From the NCBI GenBank assembly GCA_025916135.1, contig CP104793.1, positions 1,054,001-1,118,000 of the forward strand: a stretch of DNA of 64,000 bases, read 5' to 3'. Source of the DNA: Rhodobacteraceae bacterium D3-12 (GTDB lineage Bacteria > Pseudomonadota > Alphaproteobacteria > Rhodobacterales > Rhodobacteraceae). Both the position numbers and the translations under genes were made by a program. Below, piece by piece: positions 44,622 through 52,985 of this stretch. The notes below the pieces were generated by a model that was not told where the DNA came from, searched no databases, and worked only from the letters and a program-made list of their open reading frames with translations. Every line of letters starts with the position of its first letter. Positions within the stretch are counted from its first letter, which is position 1.

Positions 44622-45853
44622 GCCGGGAGATGTCGAATACCGAACCCAAGGGTGGCCGTGTTGCGGAAGTGGAGCCGGAGGGTGGTCATGATGCGGGCGG
44701 GGGTGTGCTCCCCGCGGCGCAGATGAGCAGATGTCTTGATGTGATCTGTCCGATGCATGTGATTGTCGAGCCGACGGGGCATATTCGCCATGCGGGGCCG
44801 ACCTTGCAGAAAATGCGCCCGATGGACCCGTTGGTGGGGCGGCAGTTTTTTGAGCTGTTCGAGCTGCGCCGACCGCGCGACGCGCGCAGCATGGCGGATC
44901 TTTTGGCGTCGAGCGGTGTGAAGCTGCGGTTGAAATTTCGCGATTCACCGGCGACCTCATTCAAGGGGGTTTTGGTGCCGTTGCCGGGCGAGGATGGGAT
45001 GTTGATCAACCTGTCCTTTGGCATTTCGCTGTTGGAGGGTGTGAAGGAATACGCGTTGTCAGGTGCGGATTTTGCGGCGACCGATCTGGCGATCGAAATG
45101 CTCTATCTTGTGGAGGCGAAATCGGCGGCGATGGCGGCGTCACGGCAATTGAACGAACAACTGCAAAGCGCCAAGATCGCGGCAGAGGAGCAGGCCTATA
45201 CCGATACGTTGACAGGGTTGAAGAACCGCCGGGCGATGGACCACATTCTGGGCCAGTTGATCGCGGCGCATCGTCCCTTTGCCTTGATGCATATCGACCT
45301 TGATTATTTCAAGGAGGTGAATGACACATTGGGCCATGCTGCGGGTGATTTCGTGTTGCAGAAGGTGGCGAAACTTATGGTCAGCGCAACCCGTCGCGAA
45401 GACAGTGTGGCGCGTGTTGGCGGCGACGAATTCGTTCTGATTTTTGACGGGCTGGTGAGGCCTGAACGGCTGGAAGCGGTGGCGTTGCGGATCATCGCAG
45501 AGCTGGAAATGCCGATTTCTTTTGGGGATCAGCTCTGTCAGGTTTCGGCCAGCGGCGGGTCTGTTTTGTCGGAAGATTATACGCGGCCGGACGCGGCGCA
45601 GATGCTGGCGGATGCGGATCTTGCGCTTTATGCCTCCAAACACAGGGGGCGGGGGTGCCACACGTTTTTCAAGCCGGACATGCGGGCGATGCAGCAAGAG
45701 GGTGATGTGGGGCCGGGACCGGAGCGGGGTGTTTCGGGAGTGGCGGCGCGACAGGCGTATGAAGGCGCAGGGGTGTCCAAGCCAGAGGCCGCAGATTTAA
45801 GCGTGTCAAAGGCGCAGAGCGCGGCGCATCGCTTGTCCGGGTTCAGGCATTGA
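44618..45853 (+). CDS. HNOBA-GGDEF diguanylate cyclase, H-NOX partner
   Basis: A 411-residue protein with a variable N-terminus (1-35), a HNOBA (H-NOX-associated, PAS-like) domain (about 40-180), a helical linker (about 180-200) and a GGDEF domain (about 205-365). The active site GGDEF is at 268-272, and an I-site RRED lies five residues before it, so it should make cyclic di-GMP under product inhibition. The tail after ~365 is low in complexity. Coupled translation (ATGA) with the H-NOX-like gene shows that they work together. Confidence 0.9.
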   Translation: MSREMSNTEPKGGRVAEVEPEGGHDAGGGVLPAAQMSRCLDVICPMHVIVEPTGHIRHAGPTLQKMRPMDPLVGRQFFELFELRRPRDARSMADLLASSGVKLRLKFRDSPATSFKGVLVPLPGEDGMLINLSFGISLLEGVKEYALSGADFAATDLAIEMLYLVEAKSAAMAASRQLNEQLQSAKIAAEEQAYTDTLTGLKNRRAMDHILGQLIAAHRPFALMHIDLDYFKEVNDTLGHAAGDFVLQKVAKLMVSATRREDSVARVGGDEFVLIFDGLVRPERLEAVALRIIAELEMPISFGDQLCQVSASGGSVLSEDYTRPDAAQMLADADLALYASKHRGRGCHTFFKPDMRAMQQEGDVGPGPERGVSGVAARQAYEGAGVSKPEAADLSVSKAQSAAHRLSGFRH

Positions 45854-45953
45854 CCGGGGATTGCTTGGCGCGAGAGCGCCAGACATTGCCCAAGAGCGCC
45901 CGCGCGTCAGATTTTGGTGTCGCCGGTGGGGCAGGCGGCGGGTTTGCTCCCCC

Positions 45954-46418
45954 TCAGAGGTTGACCAGAGATTGTTCGACCACCGCTTCCATTGCGACAT
46001 AGCTTGAGGTTGCGCTGACGAAGGGCAGGGCCGATATCTTCTCGCCCATGATGTGGCGGTATTCTTCGATATTGCGGGAGCGGACCTTGAGCAGGTAATC
46101 GAAACCGCCGGCAATCATATAGCATTCTTCGATCTCGGGGATGTCGCGGACCTTGGCGTTGAAACTGGACAAAGCGGCCTCACGGGTGTCGTTCAGGCGG
46201 ACCTCGACATAGGTGACATGGGTGAGGCCGAGCTTGATCGGGGAGAGCATGGCGCGGTATCCGGTGATCAGCCCGCTGTCTTCGAGGTGTTTTACCCGTT
46301 GCGCCACAGGGGTTTTGGAGAGGCCGACCCGGCGGGCGAGTTCGGCCACGGGAATGCGGGCATCATGCAAGAGTTCGGAGAGAATCTTGCGATCTATTGC
46401 GTCGAGGTCTGCGTTCAT
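45954..46418 (-). CDS. putR: Lrp/AsnC-family regulator, PutR-like
   Basis: A 154-residue regulator with an N-terminal helix-turn-helix (about 8-55) and a C-terminal RAM ligand-binding domain (about 70-145). It is divergent from putA across 112 bp. Because the PutA protein here lacks its own DNA-binding domain, this neighbour is the probable proline-responsive activator. The symbol follows the well-known alphaproteobacterial arrangement and is inferred from context. Confidence 0.85.
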   Translation of the reverse strand: MNADLDAIDRKILSELLHDARIPVAELARRVGLSKTPVAQRVKHLEDSGLITGYRAMLSPIKLGLTHVTYVEVRLNDTREAALSSFNAKVRDIPEIEECYMIAGGFDYLLKVRSRNIEEYRHIMGEKISALPFVSATSSYVAMEAVVEQSLVNL

Positions 46419-46451
46419 GGCCTGTTTTCCGTGAAAATTTTAGTCGATTAG

Positions 46452-46466
46452 ACCTATATATTAGGT
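46452..46466. promoter_or_regulatory. Candidate Lrp-type operator between putR and putA
   Basis: ACCTA-TATAT-TAGGT is a perfect inverted repeat in the AT-rich 112-bp gap between the divergent genes, 65 bp upstream of putA. Confidence 0.45.
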
Positions 46467-46530
46467 GTTTAAAGGCGCACCGTCTATTTGCAATCGGGTA
46501 TTTAGGTGGGAATGCATAAGGAGTGATGCC

Positions 46531-49500
46531 ATGACCGCCGCCGATACCCGCCGTTTCACCCATGCCGCAAAATTCGCGCCCGAGGCCGAGGTTTTGGCTC
46601 GGCTAACGAAAGAGGCCGATCTTGGGCCAGAGGATCGGGGCGCGATCACCCAGCGTGCGGCGGAATTGGTGCGGCGTATCAGGGGCGAGGCGAAGCCGTC
46701 GCTGATGGAGCATTTTCTGGCGGAATACGGATTGTCGACCCGCGAGGGGGTTGCGTTGATGTGTCTGGCCGAGGCGATGCTGCGGGTGCCGGATGCCGAG
46801 ACGATGGATGCGTTGATCGAGGACAAGGTGGCGCCGTCGGATTGGGGCAAGCATCTGGGGGAGGCGTCGTCATCGCTGGTGAATGCGTCGACCTGGGCAT
46901 TGATGCTGACCGGGCGGGTGTTGGACGATCAGAAGCCGGGGATCGCGGGCGTTCTGCGCGGGGCGATCAAGCGGTTGGGCGAGCCGGTGATCCGCGTCGC
47001 CGTGGGGCAGGCGATGAAGCAGATGGGCCAGCAATTCGTGCTGGGCGAGAGCATCAGCGCGGCGCTGGAGCGGGCCGCCAAGATGGAGGCCAAGGGCTAT
47101 ACCTATAGCTATGATATGCTGGGTGAGGCGGCGATGACGCAGGCCGACGCGGCGCGCTATGCCAAGGCGTATAAGGATGCGATTGCGGGCATTGCCAAGG
47201 CGTGCACCAAGGGGGCGGTTGAGGCCAATCCGGGGATTTCGATCAAGCTGTCGGCGCTGCATCCGCGTTATGAAGTGGCGCAGGAGGCGCGGGTCATGGC
47301 GGAGCTGGTGCCGGTGGTGCGCGATCTGGCGCGGCAGGCCAAGGCGGCGGGCATGGGGCTTAACGTCGATGCCGAGGAGCAGGACCGGTTGGTGATATCG
47401 CTGAAGGTGATCGAGGCGGTTTTGTCGGACGCGGAGTTGGCCGGATGGGACGGCTTTGGCGTGGTGGTGCAGGCCTATGGCAAGCGCGCGGGCGCGGTGA
47501 TTGATTGGCTGAATGAAACAGCCGAACGGTTGGACCGCAAGATCATGGTGCGGCTGGTCAAGGGCGCCTATTGGGACACCGAGATGAAGCTGGCGCAGGT
47601 TGAGGGGCTGGAGGATTTCACGCTGTTCACCTCGAAGGTGGCGACGGACGTGAGCTATATCGCCAACGCGCGGAAATTGTTGGATTATTCCGACCGGATT
47701 TACCCGCAATTTGCCACCCATAACGCGCATACTGTGGCCGCGATCCTTGAGATGGCCGGGGACCGGGCGTTTGAGTTTCAGCGGTTGCACGGGATGGGCG
47801 AGCGGCTGCATGACATTGTGCTGAGCGACACCAACGGGCGGTGCCGGATTTATGCGCCGGTGGGCGCGCATCGCGATTTGCTGGCCTATCTGGTGCGGCG
47901 GTTGTTGGAGAACGGGGCGAATTCGTCCTTCGTGCATCAGATCGTGGATGAGGGGGTCGACCCGATGGAGGTTGCCTCGGACCCGTTTGCAGAGTTGGAG
48001 CGCGCGCGCGCGCCGGAAGGGTTGCGCCACCCGGCGGATATTTTCGGGGGCGGGCGGATCAACGCGAAGGGCTTTGATTTGACCGACGAGGAGACCTTGG
48101 CGGCGATTGAAACGGCGCGGGAGGTGGCGCTGCCTGATGCCGCGCCGCTAACTTTGCGCGACGCGAGCGGTGCGGCGCGCGATGTGGTGAACCCGGCGAC
48201 GGGTGCGCGGGTGGCGCAGGTGACGGAGGCGGACAGCGCCACCGTTGCGCGTGCGATCGAGGATGCCGCGCCGTGGGGCGCAAGCGCGAAAGAGCGGGCA
48301 GATGTGTTGCGGCGCGTCGCGGATCTTTACGAGGAAAACTATGGTGTGATCTTTGCGGCGCTGGCGCGAGAGGCGGGGAAATACCTGCCTGATGCGGTGG
48401 GTGAAATCCGCGAAGCGGTTGATTTCCTGCGCTATTATGCGGCGCAGGCCGAGGCGGGAGCACTTGAGGCGCGGGGCGTTATTGTGGCGATCAGCCCATG
48501 GAACTTCCCCTTGGCGATTTTCACCGGGCAGATCGCGGCGGCTTTGGCGGCGGGCAATGGTGTGTTGGCGAAACCGGCCGAGCAGACGCCGGTGATTTCG
48601 GCCATCGCCGTGCGTTTGATGCATGAAGCGGGCGTGCCGGTATCGGCGGTGCAGTTGCTGCCGGGGCGCGGCGAGGTGGTTGGTGCGGCGTTGACCCGTG
48701 CGCCGGAGGTGGCGGGCGTGGTCTTTACCGGATCGACCGGCACGGCCAAGCTGGTGCGCCGGTCGATGGCAGAACACATGGCGCCGGGCACGCCGCTGAT
48801 CGCCGAAACCGGCGGCTTGAACGCGATGATCGTCGACAGCACCGCGTTGCCGGAACAGGCGGTGCGCGACATTGTCGCTTCGGCGTTTCAATCGGCGGGG
48901 CAACGGTGTTCGGCGCTGCGCTGTCTCTATGTTCAGGAGGACATTGCGCCGAACCTGATCGAGATGATCAAGGGGGCGATGGACGAGTTGAAGGTAGGCG
49001 ACCCGTGGTTTTTACAAAATGACATCGGGCCGGTGATTGATGCCGAAGCGCGGGATGCGATTGCAGACTATATCGCCGTGGCGGCAGAGGAGGGGCGGGT
49101 CTTGCACCAGCTTGCCGCGCCGGAAACGGGCACGTTTATCGCGCCGGTGATGATTGGTGTCGCCGGGATCGAGGCGATGGAGCGCGAGATTTTCGGCCCC
49201 GTTTTGCATGTTGCGACCTATCGGGCCAAGGATTTGGGCAAGGTGATCGCGGCGGTGAATGCGACGGGCTATGGGCTGACCTTTGGTTTGCACACGCGGA
49301 TTGATGACCGGGTGCAGGAGGTTTCTGACAGTCTTGAGGTTGGCAACCTATATGTGAACCGCAACCAGATTGGCGCGGTTGTGGGCAGCCAACCCTTTGG
49401 TGGAGAGGGGCTTTCCGGGACCGGACCGAAGGCGGGCGGGCCGAATTACGTGCCGCGGTTTGCTGTGGCTCCGGCCGGTGGTGCGGCGCAGGCATGGGAC

Positions 49501-49941
49501 AAGGCGGCGGATCTAGAGGAGTTGCGGGCGCGGTTGAGCGCGGCGGCAGAAAAAGAGACGTTGTTGTCGGTCACAGAGATGCCGGGGCCAACCGGGGAGG
49601 CCAACACGTTGAGCCTTGTTAGCCGGGGGCCGGTGCTTTGCATGGGGCCGGGGGCAGAGGCGATGGCGGCACAGATCAAGGCGGTCGAGGCGTTGGGCGG
49701 TGTGGCCGTGGGCAGCGAGGGCGCGGTTCCGGCGGATGCGTTGAGCGAGTTGGCGCATATTCACGGTGTGGTCTGGTGGGGCGAGGAGGCGCGCGCGCTG
49801 GACTGTGCCTTGGCGGCGCGCGATGGGGCGCTCACGCCGTTGATAACCGGGATGCCGGTGCTGAACGACGTGGCGCATGAGCGGCATTTGTGCGTGGACA
49901 CAACGGCGGCGGGTGGCAACGCGGCGTTGCTGGCGGGGTGA
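46531..49941 (+). CDS. putA: Bifunctional proline dehydrogenase / P5C dehydrogenase PutA
   Basis: A 1136-residue bifunctional enzyme that oxidises proline to glutamate. The proline dehydrogenase domain (about 65-450) contains the substrate and FAD segment VRLVKGAYWDTEMK. The aldehyde dehydrogenase domain (about 530-960) has E759 in AETGGLNA and C793 in SAGQRCSAL, 34 residues apart as expected. The C-terminal ~150 residues are a degenerate aldehyde-dehydrogenase-like extension. There is no N-terminal ribbon-helix-helix domain, so it does not regulate itself. The ATG at 46531 has AAGGAG upstream. Confidence 0.95.
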   Translation: MTAADTRRFTHAAKFAPEAEVLARLTKEADLGPEDRGAITQRAAELVRRIRGEAKPSLMEHFLAEYGLSTREGVALMCLAEAMLRVPDAETMDALIEDKVAPSDWGKHLGEASSSLVNASTWALMLTGRVLDDQKPGIAGVLRGAIKRLGEPVIRVAVGQAMKQMGQQFVLGESISAALERAAKMEAKGYTYSYDMLGEAAMTQADAARYAKAYKDAIAGIAKACTKGAVEANPGISIKLSALHPRYEVAQEARVMAELVPVVRDLARQAKAAGMGLNVDAEEQDRLVISLKVIEAVLSDAELAGWDGFGVVVQAYGKRAGAVIDWLNETAERLDRKIMVRLVKGAYWDTEMKLAQVEGLEDFTLFTSKVATDVSYIANARKLLDYSDRIYPQFATHNAHTVAAILEMAGDRAFEFQRLHGMGERLHDIVLSDTNGRCRIYAPVGAHRDLLAYLVRRLLENGANSSFVHQIVDEGVDPMEVASDPFAELERARAPEGLRHPADIFGGGRINAKGFDLTDEETLAAIETAREVALPDAAPLTLRDASGAARDVVNPATGARVAQVTEADSATVARAIEDAAPWGASAKERADVLRRVADLYEENYGVIFAALAREAGKYLPDAVGEIREAVDFLRYYAAQAEAGALEARGVIVAISPWNFPLAIFTGQIAAALAAGNGVLAKPAEQTPVISAIAVRLMHEAGVPVSAVQLLPGRGEVVGAALTRAPEVAGVVFTGSTGTAKLVRRSMAEHMAPGTPLIAETGGLNAMIVDSTALPEQAVRDIVASAFQSAGQRCSALRCLYVQEDIAPNLIEMIKGAMDELKVGDPWFLQNDIGPVIDAEARDAIADYIAVAAEEGRVLHQLAAPETGTFIAPVMIGVAGIEAMEREIFGPVLHVATYRAKDLGKVIAAVNATGYGLTFGLHTRIDDRVQEVSDSLEVGNLYVNRNQIGAVVGSQPFGGEGLSGTGPKAGGPNYVPRFAVAPAGGAAQAWDKAADLEELRARLSAAAEKETLLSVTEMPGPTGEANTLSLVSRGPVLCMGPGAEAMAAQIKAVEALGGVAVGSEGAVPADALSELAHIHGVVWWGEEARALDCALAARDGALTPLITGMPVLNDVAHERHLCVDTTAAGGNAALLAG

Positions 49942-50027
49942 GCCTGCTTTGGGTTTGAGCCTGTTCCGGGGTTTCTGCAGCATCACGCAGAGGGTCCGGG
50001 GCGCTCCTGCGATGGGGTGCGCTTGGC

Positions 50028-50453
50028 TCAGACCGTGCTGAGCAGCAGGCTGGTTTCGCTGTTGGCGATGCCGTCGATCAGGCGGACCTCGTTCAAGACG
50101 CGGTCGAAATCGGTAAGGCTTTCGGCAGAAAGCTCGGCGACCAGATCCCATTTGCCATTGGTGGAGTGCAGGCGGCGCAGCTCGGGCAGGCCGCGCAGGC
50201 GGCGGATCACGGTGGTGGTGGAATGGCCTGCGACCTCGATCATCATGATGGCGTGAACGCCGTCGGGCCCGTGATCTTCGCGGGCGCGGATGGTGAAGCC
50301 GAGCACCGCGCCGCTATCAAGCAGCCGATCAAGCCGGTTTTGCACCGTAGCGCGGGACACGCCGAGGATTTCAGCCAGTTTCGAGATAGGCGCGCGCCCG
50401 TCCTCGCGCAGGATGGCGATGAGTCGTTTGTCGAGGTCGTCAAAGATGTGCAT
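50028..50453 (-). CDS. Lrp/AsnC-family regulator next to arginase
   Basis: A 141-residue Lrp-type regulator: helix-turn-helix (about 5-55, with ISKLAEILGVSRATVQNRL) and RAM domain (about 70-135). It is divergent from the arginase gene over 185 bp that contain two ATGG(C/G)CAA-like half-sites. It is the likely activator for arginine or ornithine breakdown, by analogy with the putR-putA pair 4 kb away. Confidence 0.85.
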   Translation of the reverse strand: MHIFDDLDKRLIAILREDGRAPISKLAEILGVSRATVQNRLDRLLDSGAVLGFTIRAREDHGPDGVHAIMMIEVAGHSTTTVIRRLRGLPELRRLHSTNGKWDLVAELSAESLTDFDRVLNEVRLIDGIANSETSLLLSTV

Positions 50454-50638
50454 GGCGATATGCTAGGTATTCATGGGCAAAATGCCAAGTATTGATTGGT
50501 TCATATGGCAATTCTTGAGTGTTCAGTAGCAATCAAGGGCTGATAGTTTTTCCACAGCTAAGGCCGTCCCCCAAGTTGGGGTGAAGTGAAACGAGGGTCG
50601 GGCAGATGTGTTTCACGCGATCTTGAAAGGATGCGACC

Positions 50639-51568
50639 ATGACCGAGATTTCCCTATTGGGCGCCCCGATTGAAGAGGGCGCAGGGCGGCGCGGCTGTGC
50701 CATGGGGCCGGCGGCCTATCGCACGGCGGGTATTGTCGAGGCGCTGTCGGCGTTGGGCCACGAGGTGCGCGATCTGGGCGATGCGGTGGCGGAAGAGACC
50801 GGACCGCTGAAGACAAAGCACGCGCATCTGAAGGCGTTGGAGCAGGTGGCGGGCTGGGCGCGGAGCCTGCATAGCCATGCTTATGAATTGGCCAAGGGAT
50901 CAGCCCTGCCGATTTACCTTGGCGGCGATCACGCGCTGTCGCTTGGCACTGTGACGGGGCATGCGGCAGCGGCGGCAGAGCTTGGGCGGCCTCAGTTTGT
51001 TTTATGGCTGGATGCGCATGCGGATTTCAACACCTTGGCCAGTTCGCCAAGTGGAAATTTGCATGGCACGCCGCTTGCGTTTGCCTGTGGCTTGGAAGGG
51101 TTTGACCCGATTTTGGGGCGCAAGTTAGCGCATGCGGTGCGCCCGGAGAATGTGTGCATTCTGGGCCTGCGGTCGGTTGACGGCGAGGAGCGCGATTTGC
51201 TGCGGGCCTCAGGCGCAGTGGCGCATGACATGCGTGCGATTGATGAGAGCGGTATCCGGCCCTTGTTGCTCAACTTTATGGATCGGGTGATTGCGGAAAA
51301 CGGGCTTTTGCACGTCAGTCTGGATGTGGATTTCATCGAGCCGGACATCGCACCCGCCGTGGGGACGACCGTGCCCGGTGGCGCGACCTTTCGCGAGGCG
51401 CATCATGTGATGGAATTGCTGCACGATAGCGGGCGGGTGACATCGCTTGATCTGGTGGAGTTGAACCCGTTTTTGGATGAGCGCGGACGCACGGCGCGTC
51501 TGATGGTGGAATTGACCGCGAGCCTGTTCGGGCAGCGGGTTCTGGATCGCAAGACGCGGAGTTTTTGA
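50639..51568 (+). CDS. rocF: Arginase
   Basis: A 309-residue ureohydrolase that converts arginine to ornithine and urea. The manganese ligands are visible in GGDHALSLG, WLDAHADFN and SLDVDFIEP, and the early segment GAPIEEGAGRRGC matches arginase rather than agmatinase. The next gene consumes its product, one base after the stop. Ribosome-binding site GAAAGGA precedes the ATG. Confidence 0.93.
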   Translation: MTEISLLGAPIEEGAGRRGCAMGPAAYRTAGIVEALSALGHEVRDLGDAVAEETGPLKTKHAHLKALEQVAGWARSLHSHAYELAKGSALPIYLGGDHALSLGTVTGHAAAAAELGRPQFVLWLDAHADFNTLASSPSGNLHGTPLAFACGLEGFDPILGRKLAHAVRPENVCILGLRSVDGEERDLLRASGAVAHDMRAIDESGIRPLLLNFMDRVIAENGLLHVSLDVDFIEPDIAPAVGTTVPGGATFREAHHVMELLHDSGRVTSLDLVELNPFLDERGRTARLMVELTASLFGQRVLDRKTRSF

Positions 51569-51569
51569 G

Positions 51570-52634
51570 ATGAGCAAGGGAAAAGCCATGGTGTTGAAGC
51601 CTTCGGAGTTGGCCTATGTGCCGTTTGTGTCGGTCGAGAATATGATGGGGTTGGTGCATCACATCGGGATCGAGCCGATGTTGCGGGCTTTGGCCGATGA
51701 GATTGAGGCGGATTTCAAACGCTGGGAGTTGTTTGACAAGACGCCGCGCGTGGCGAGCCATTCCGAGGTTGGTGTGATCGAGTTGATGCCGACATCGGAC
51801 GGGGAGATGTATGGGTTCAAATATGTGAACGGCCACCCCAAGAACACGCGCGAGGGGTTGCAGACGGTGACGGCCTTCGGGCTGTTGGCGGATGTGGACA
51901 CCGGATACCCCAAGCTGCTGTCCGAGATGACATTGCTGACTGCGCTGCGCACGGCGGCGAGTTCGGCGATGGCGGCGAAATACCTTGCGCCCAAGGGGGC
52001 CAAGACGATGGCGATGATCGGCAATGGCGCGCAGGCCGAGTTCCAGTGTCTTGCGTTCAAGGCGATCTGCGGGATCGACACTGTGCGGCTGTATGACATT
52101 GACCCGGCGGCGACGGCAAAATGTGCGGCCAATCTGACCGGGTACGGTTTGGACATTGTGCCATGCCAGAGCGGCGAGGAGGCGATGGAGGGGGCCGAGA
52201 TCATCACCACCTGCACCGCCGACAAGCAATATGCGACGATCCTGACCGACAACATGGTGGGCGATGGCGTGCATATCAACGCGATTGGCGGGGATTGTCC
52301 GGGTAAGACCGAGCTGCACCGCGATATTTTGCTGCGCTCGGATATTTTCGTGGAATACCCGCCGCAGACGCGGGTGGAGGGCGAAATTCAGCAGTTGGAT
52401 GCGGATCACGCGGTGACCGAGCTGTGGCAGGTGATTGCCGGGAAGGCGCCGGGGCGGCGCGATGCGCGACAGATCACCCTGTTTGACTCGGTCGGTTTTG
52501 CGATCGAGGATTTCAGCGCGTTGCGGTTTGTGTTGAAGGCCATTCAGGGCACGGCGTTTTACACCGATCTGGATATGATCGCAGACCCGGATGACCCGCG
52601 CGATTTGTTCGGCATGCTGGGACGGGCGGGGTGA
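51570..52634 (+). CDS. Ornithine cyclodeaminase
   Basis: A 354-residue NAD-dependent enzyme of the ornithine cyclodeaminase/mu-crystallin family that turns ornithine into proline with loss of ammonia. It has the GNGAQAEFQCLAFKA nucleotide-binding segment (about 151-165), the D-rich VRLYDIDP loop, and INAIGGDCPGKTELH. It starts one base after the arginase stop, so arginine flows to proline and on to PutA. Confidence 0.93.
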   Translation: MSKGKAMVLKPSELAYVPFVSVENMMGLVHHIGIEPMLRALADEIEADFKRWELFDKTPRVASHSEVGVIELMPTSDGEMYGFKYVNGHPKNTREGLQTVTAFGLLADVDTGYPKLLSEMTLLTALRTAASSAMAAKYLAPKGAKTMAMIGNGAQAEFQCLAFKAICGIDTVRLYDIDPAATAKCAANLTGYGLDIVPCQSGEEAMEGAEIITTCTADKQYATILTDNMVGDGVHINAIGGDCPGKTELHRDILLRSDIFVEYPPQTRVEGEIQQLDADHAVTELWQVIAGKAPGRRDARQITLFDSVGFAIEDFSALRFVLKAIQGTAFYTDLDMIADPDDPRDLFGMLGRAG

Positions 52635-52649
52635 CTTGGGCCGTTTGCT

Positions 52650-52890
52650 GTGCAGGGCTGTCGCCGAGCCGCGGGGGGCGTTCCAGCCCGTTGAGCGTGG
52701 CACTTTATCCCCACCAAAGCCTTGTAACCTGAAGAGCATGCGCCAAGCCTGACCAAATCGCCGCCCCGGGGGCGGGTCGGCGACAGCCCGGCACCTGCGG
52801 TGCTATTCGGGCTGGGCCCTGAACGGCTGCTACGTGCTTTTGCAGCGCGTAGGGGCGCATGACGCGTTACGGCGTCAGGATTTTTGCAAC
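52650..52890 (+). ncRNA. Structured RNA candidate upstream of the Hint-domain gene
   Basis: A 351-bp gap (52635-52985) holds this candidate. Arms at 52650-52667 and 52777-52794 form an 18-bp inverted repeat with one mismatch. Inside the right flank lies a perfect CCGCCCC-G-GGGGCGG palindrome (52761-52775). Further hairpins follow: GCACC-TGC-GGTGC (52791-52803), one around CTACG/CGTAG, and GACGC/GCGTC followed by AGGATTTTT. Several stems ending in a T-run suggest a small RNA or a leader with attenuation. It lacks the hallmark sequences of RNase P RNA, tmRNA, SRP RNA and 6S RNA, so I give no family. Confidence 0.45.
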
Positions 52891-52940
52891 AGTTTTTGTC
52901 GCTGGTGATCACAATGGGCTTGGCCCAGCGAATCACCTTT

Positions 52941-52956
52941 GTTAACCTATCGTTAA
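52941..52956 (-). promoter_or_regulatory. CtrA box upstream of the Hint-domain gene
   Basis: The minus strand reads TTAACGATAGGTTAAC, a perfect match to the CtrA consensus TTAA-N7-TTAAC. It lies 30-45 bp upstream of the ATG at 52986. Confidence 0.65.
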
Positions 52957-52985
52957 TAAAAAAGATAAAAGGCAGGCATACAGGC

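Noticed and set aside
52650-52890. RNase P RNA, tmRNA, SRP RNA or 6S RNA
   Set aside because: The expected consensus segments are absent, so only a generic structured RNA is reported.
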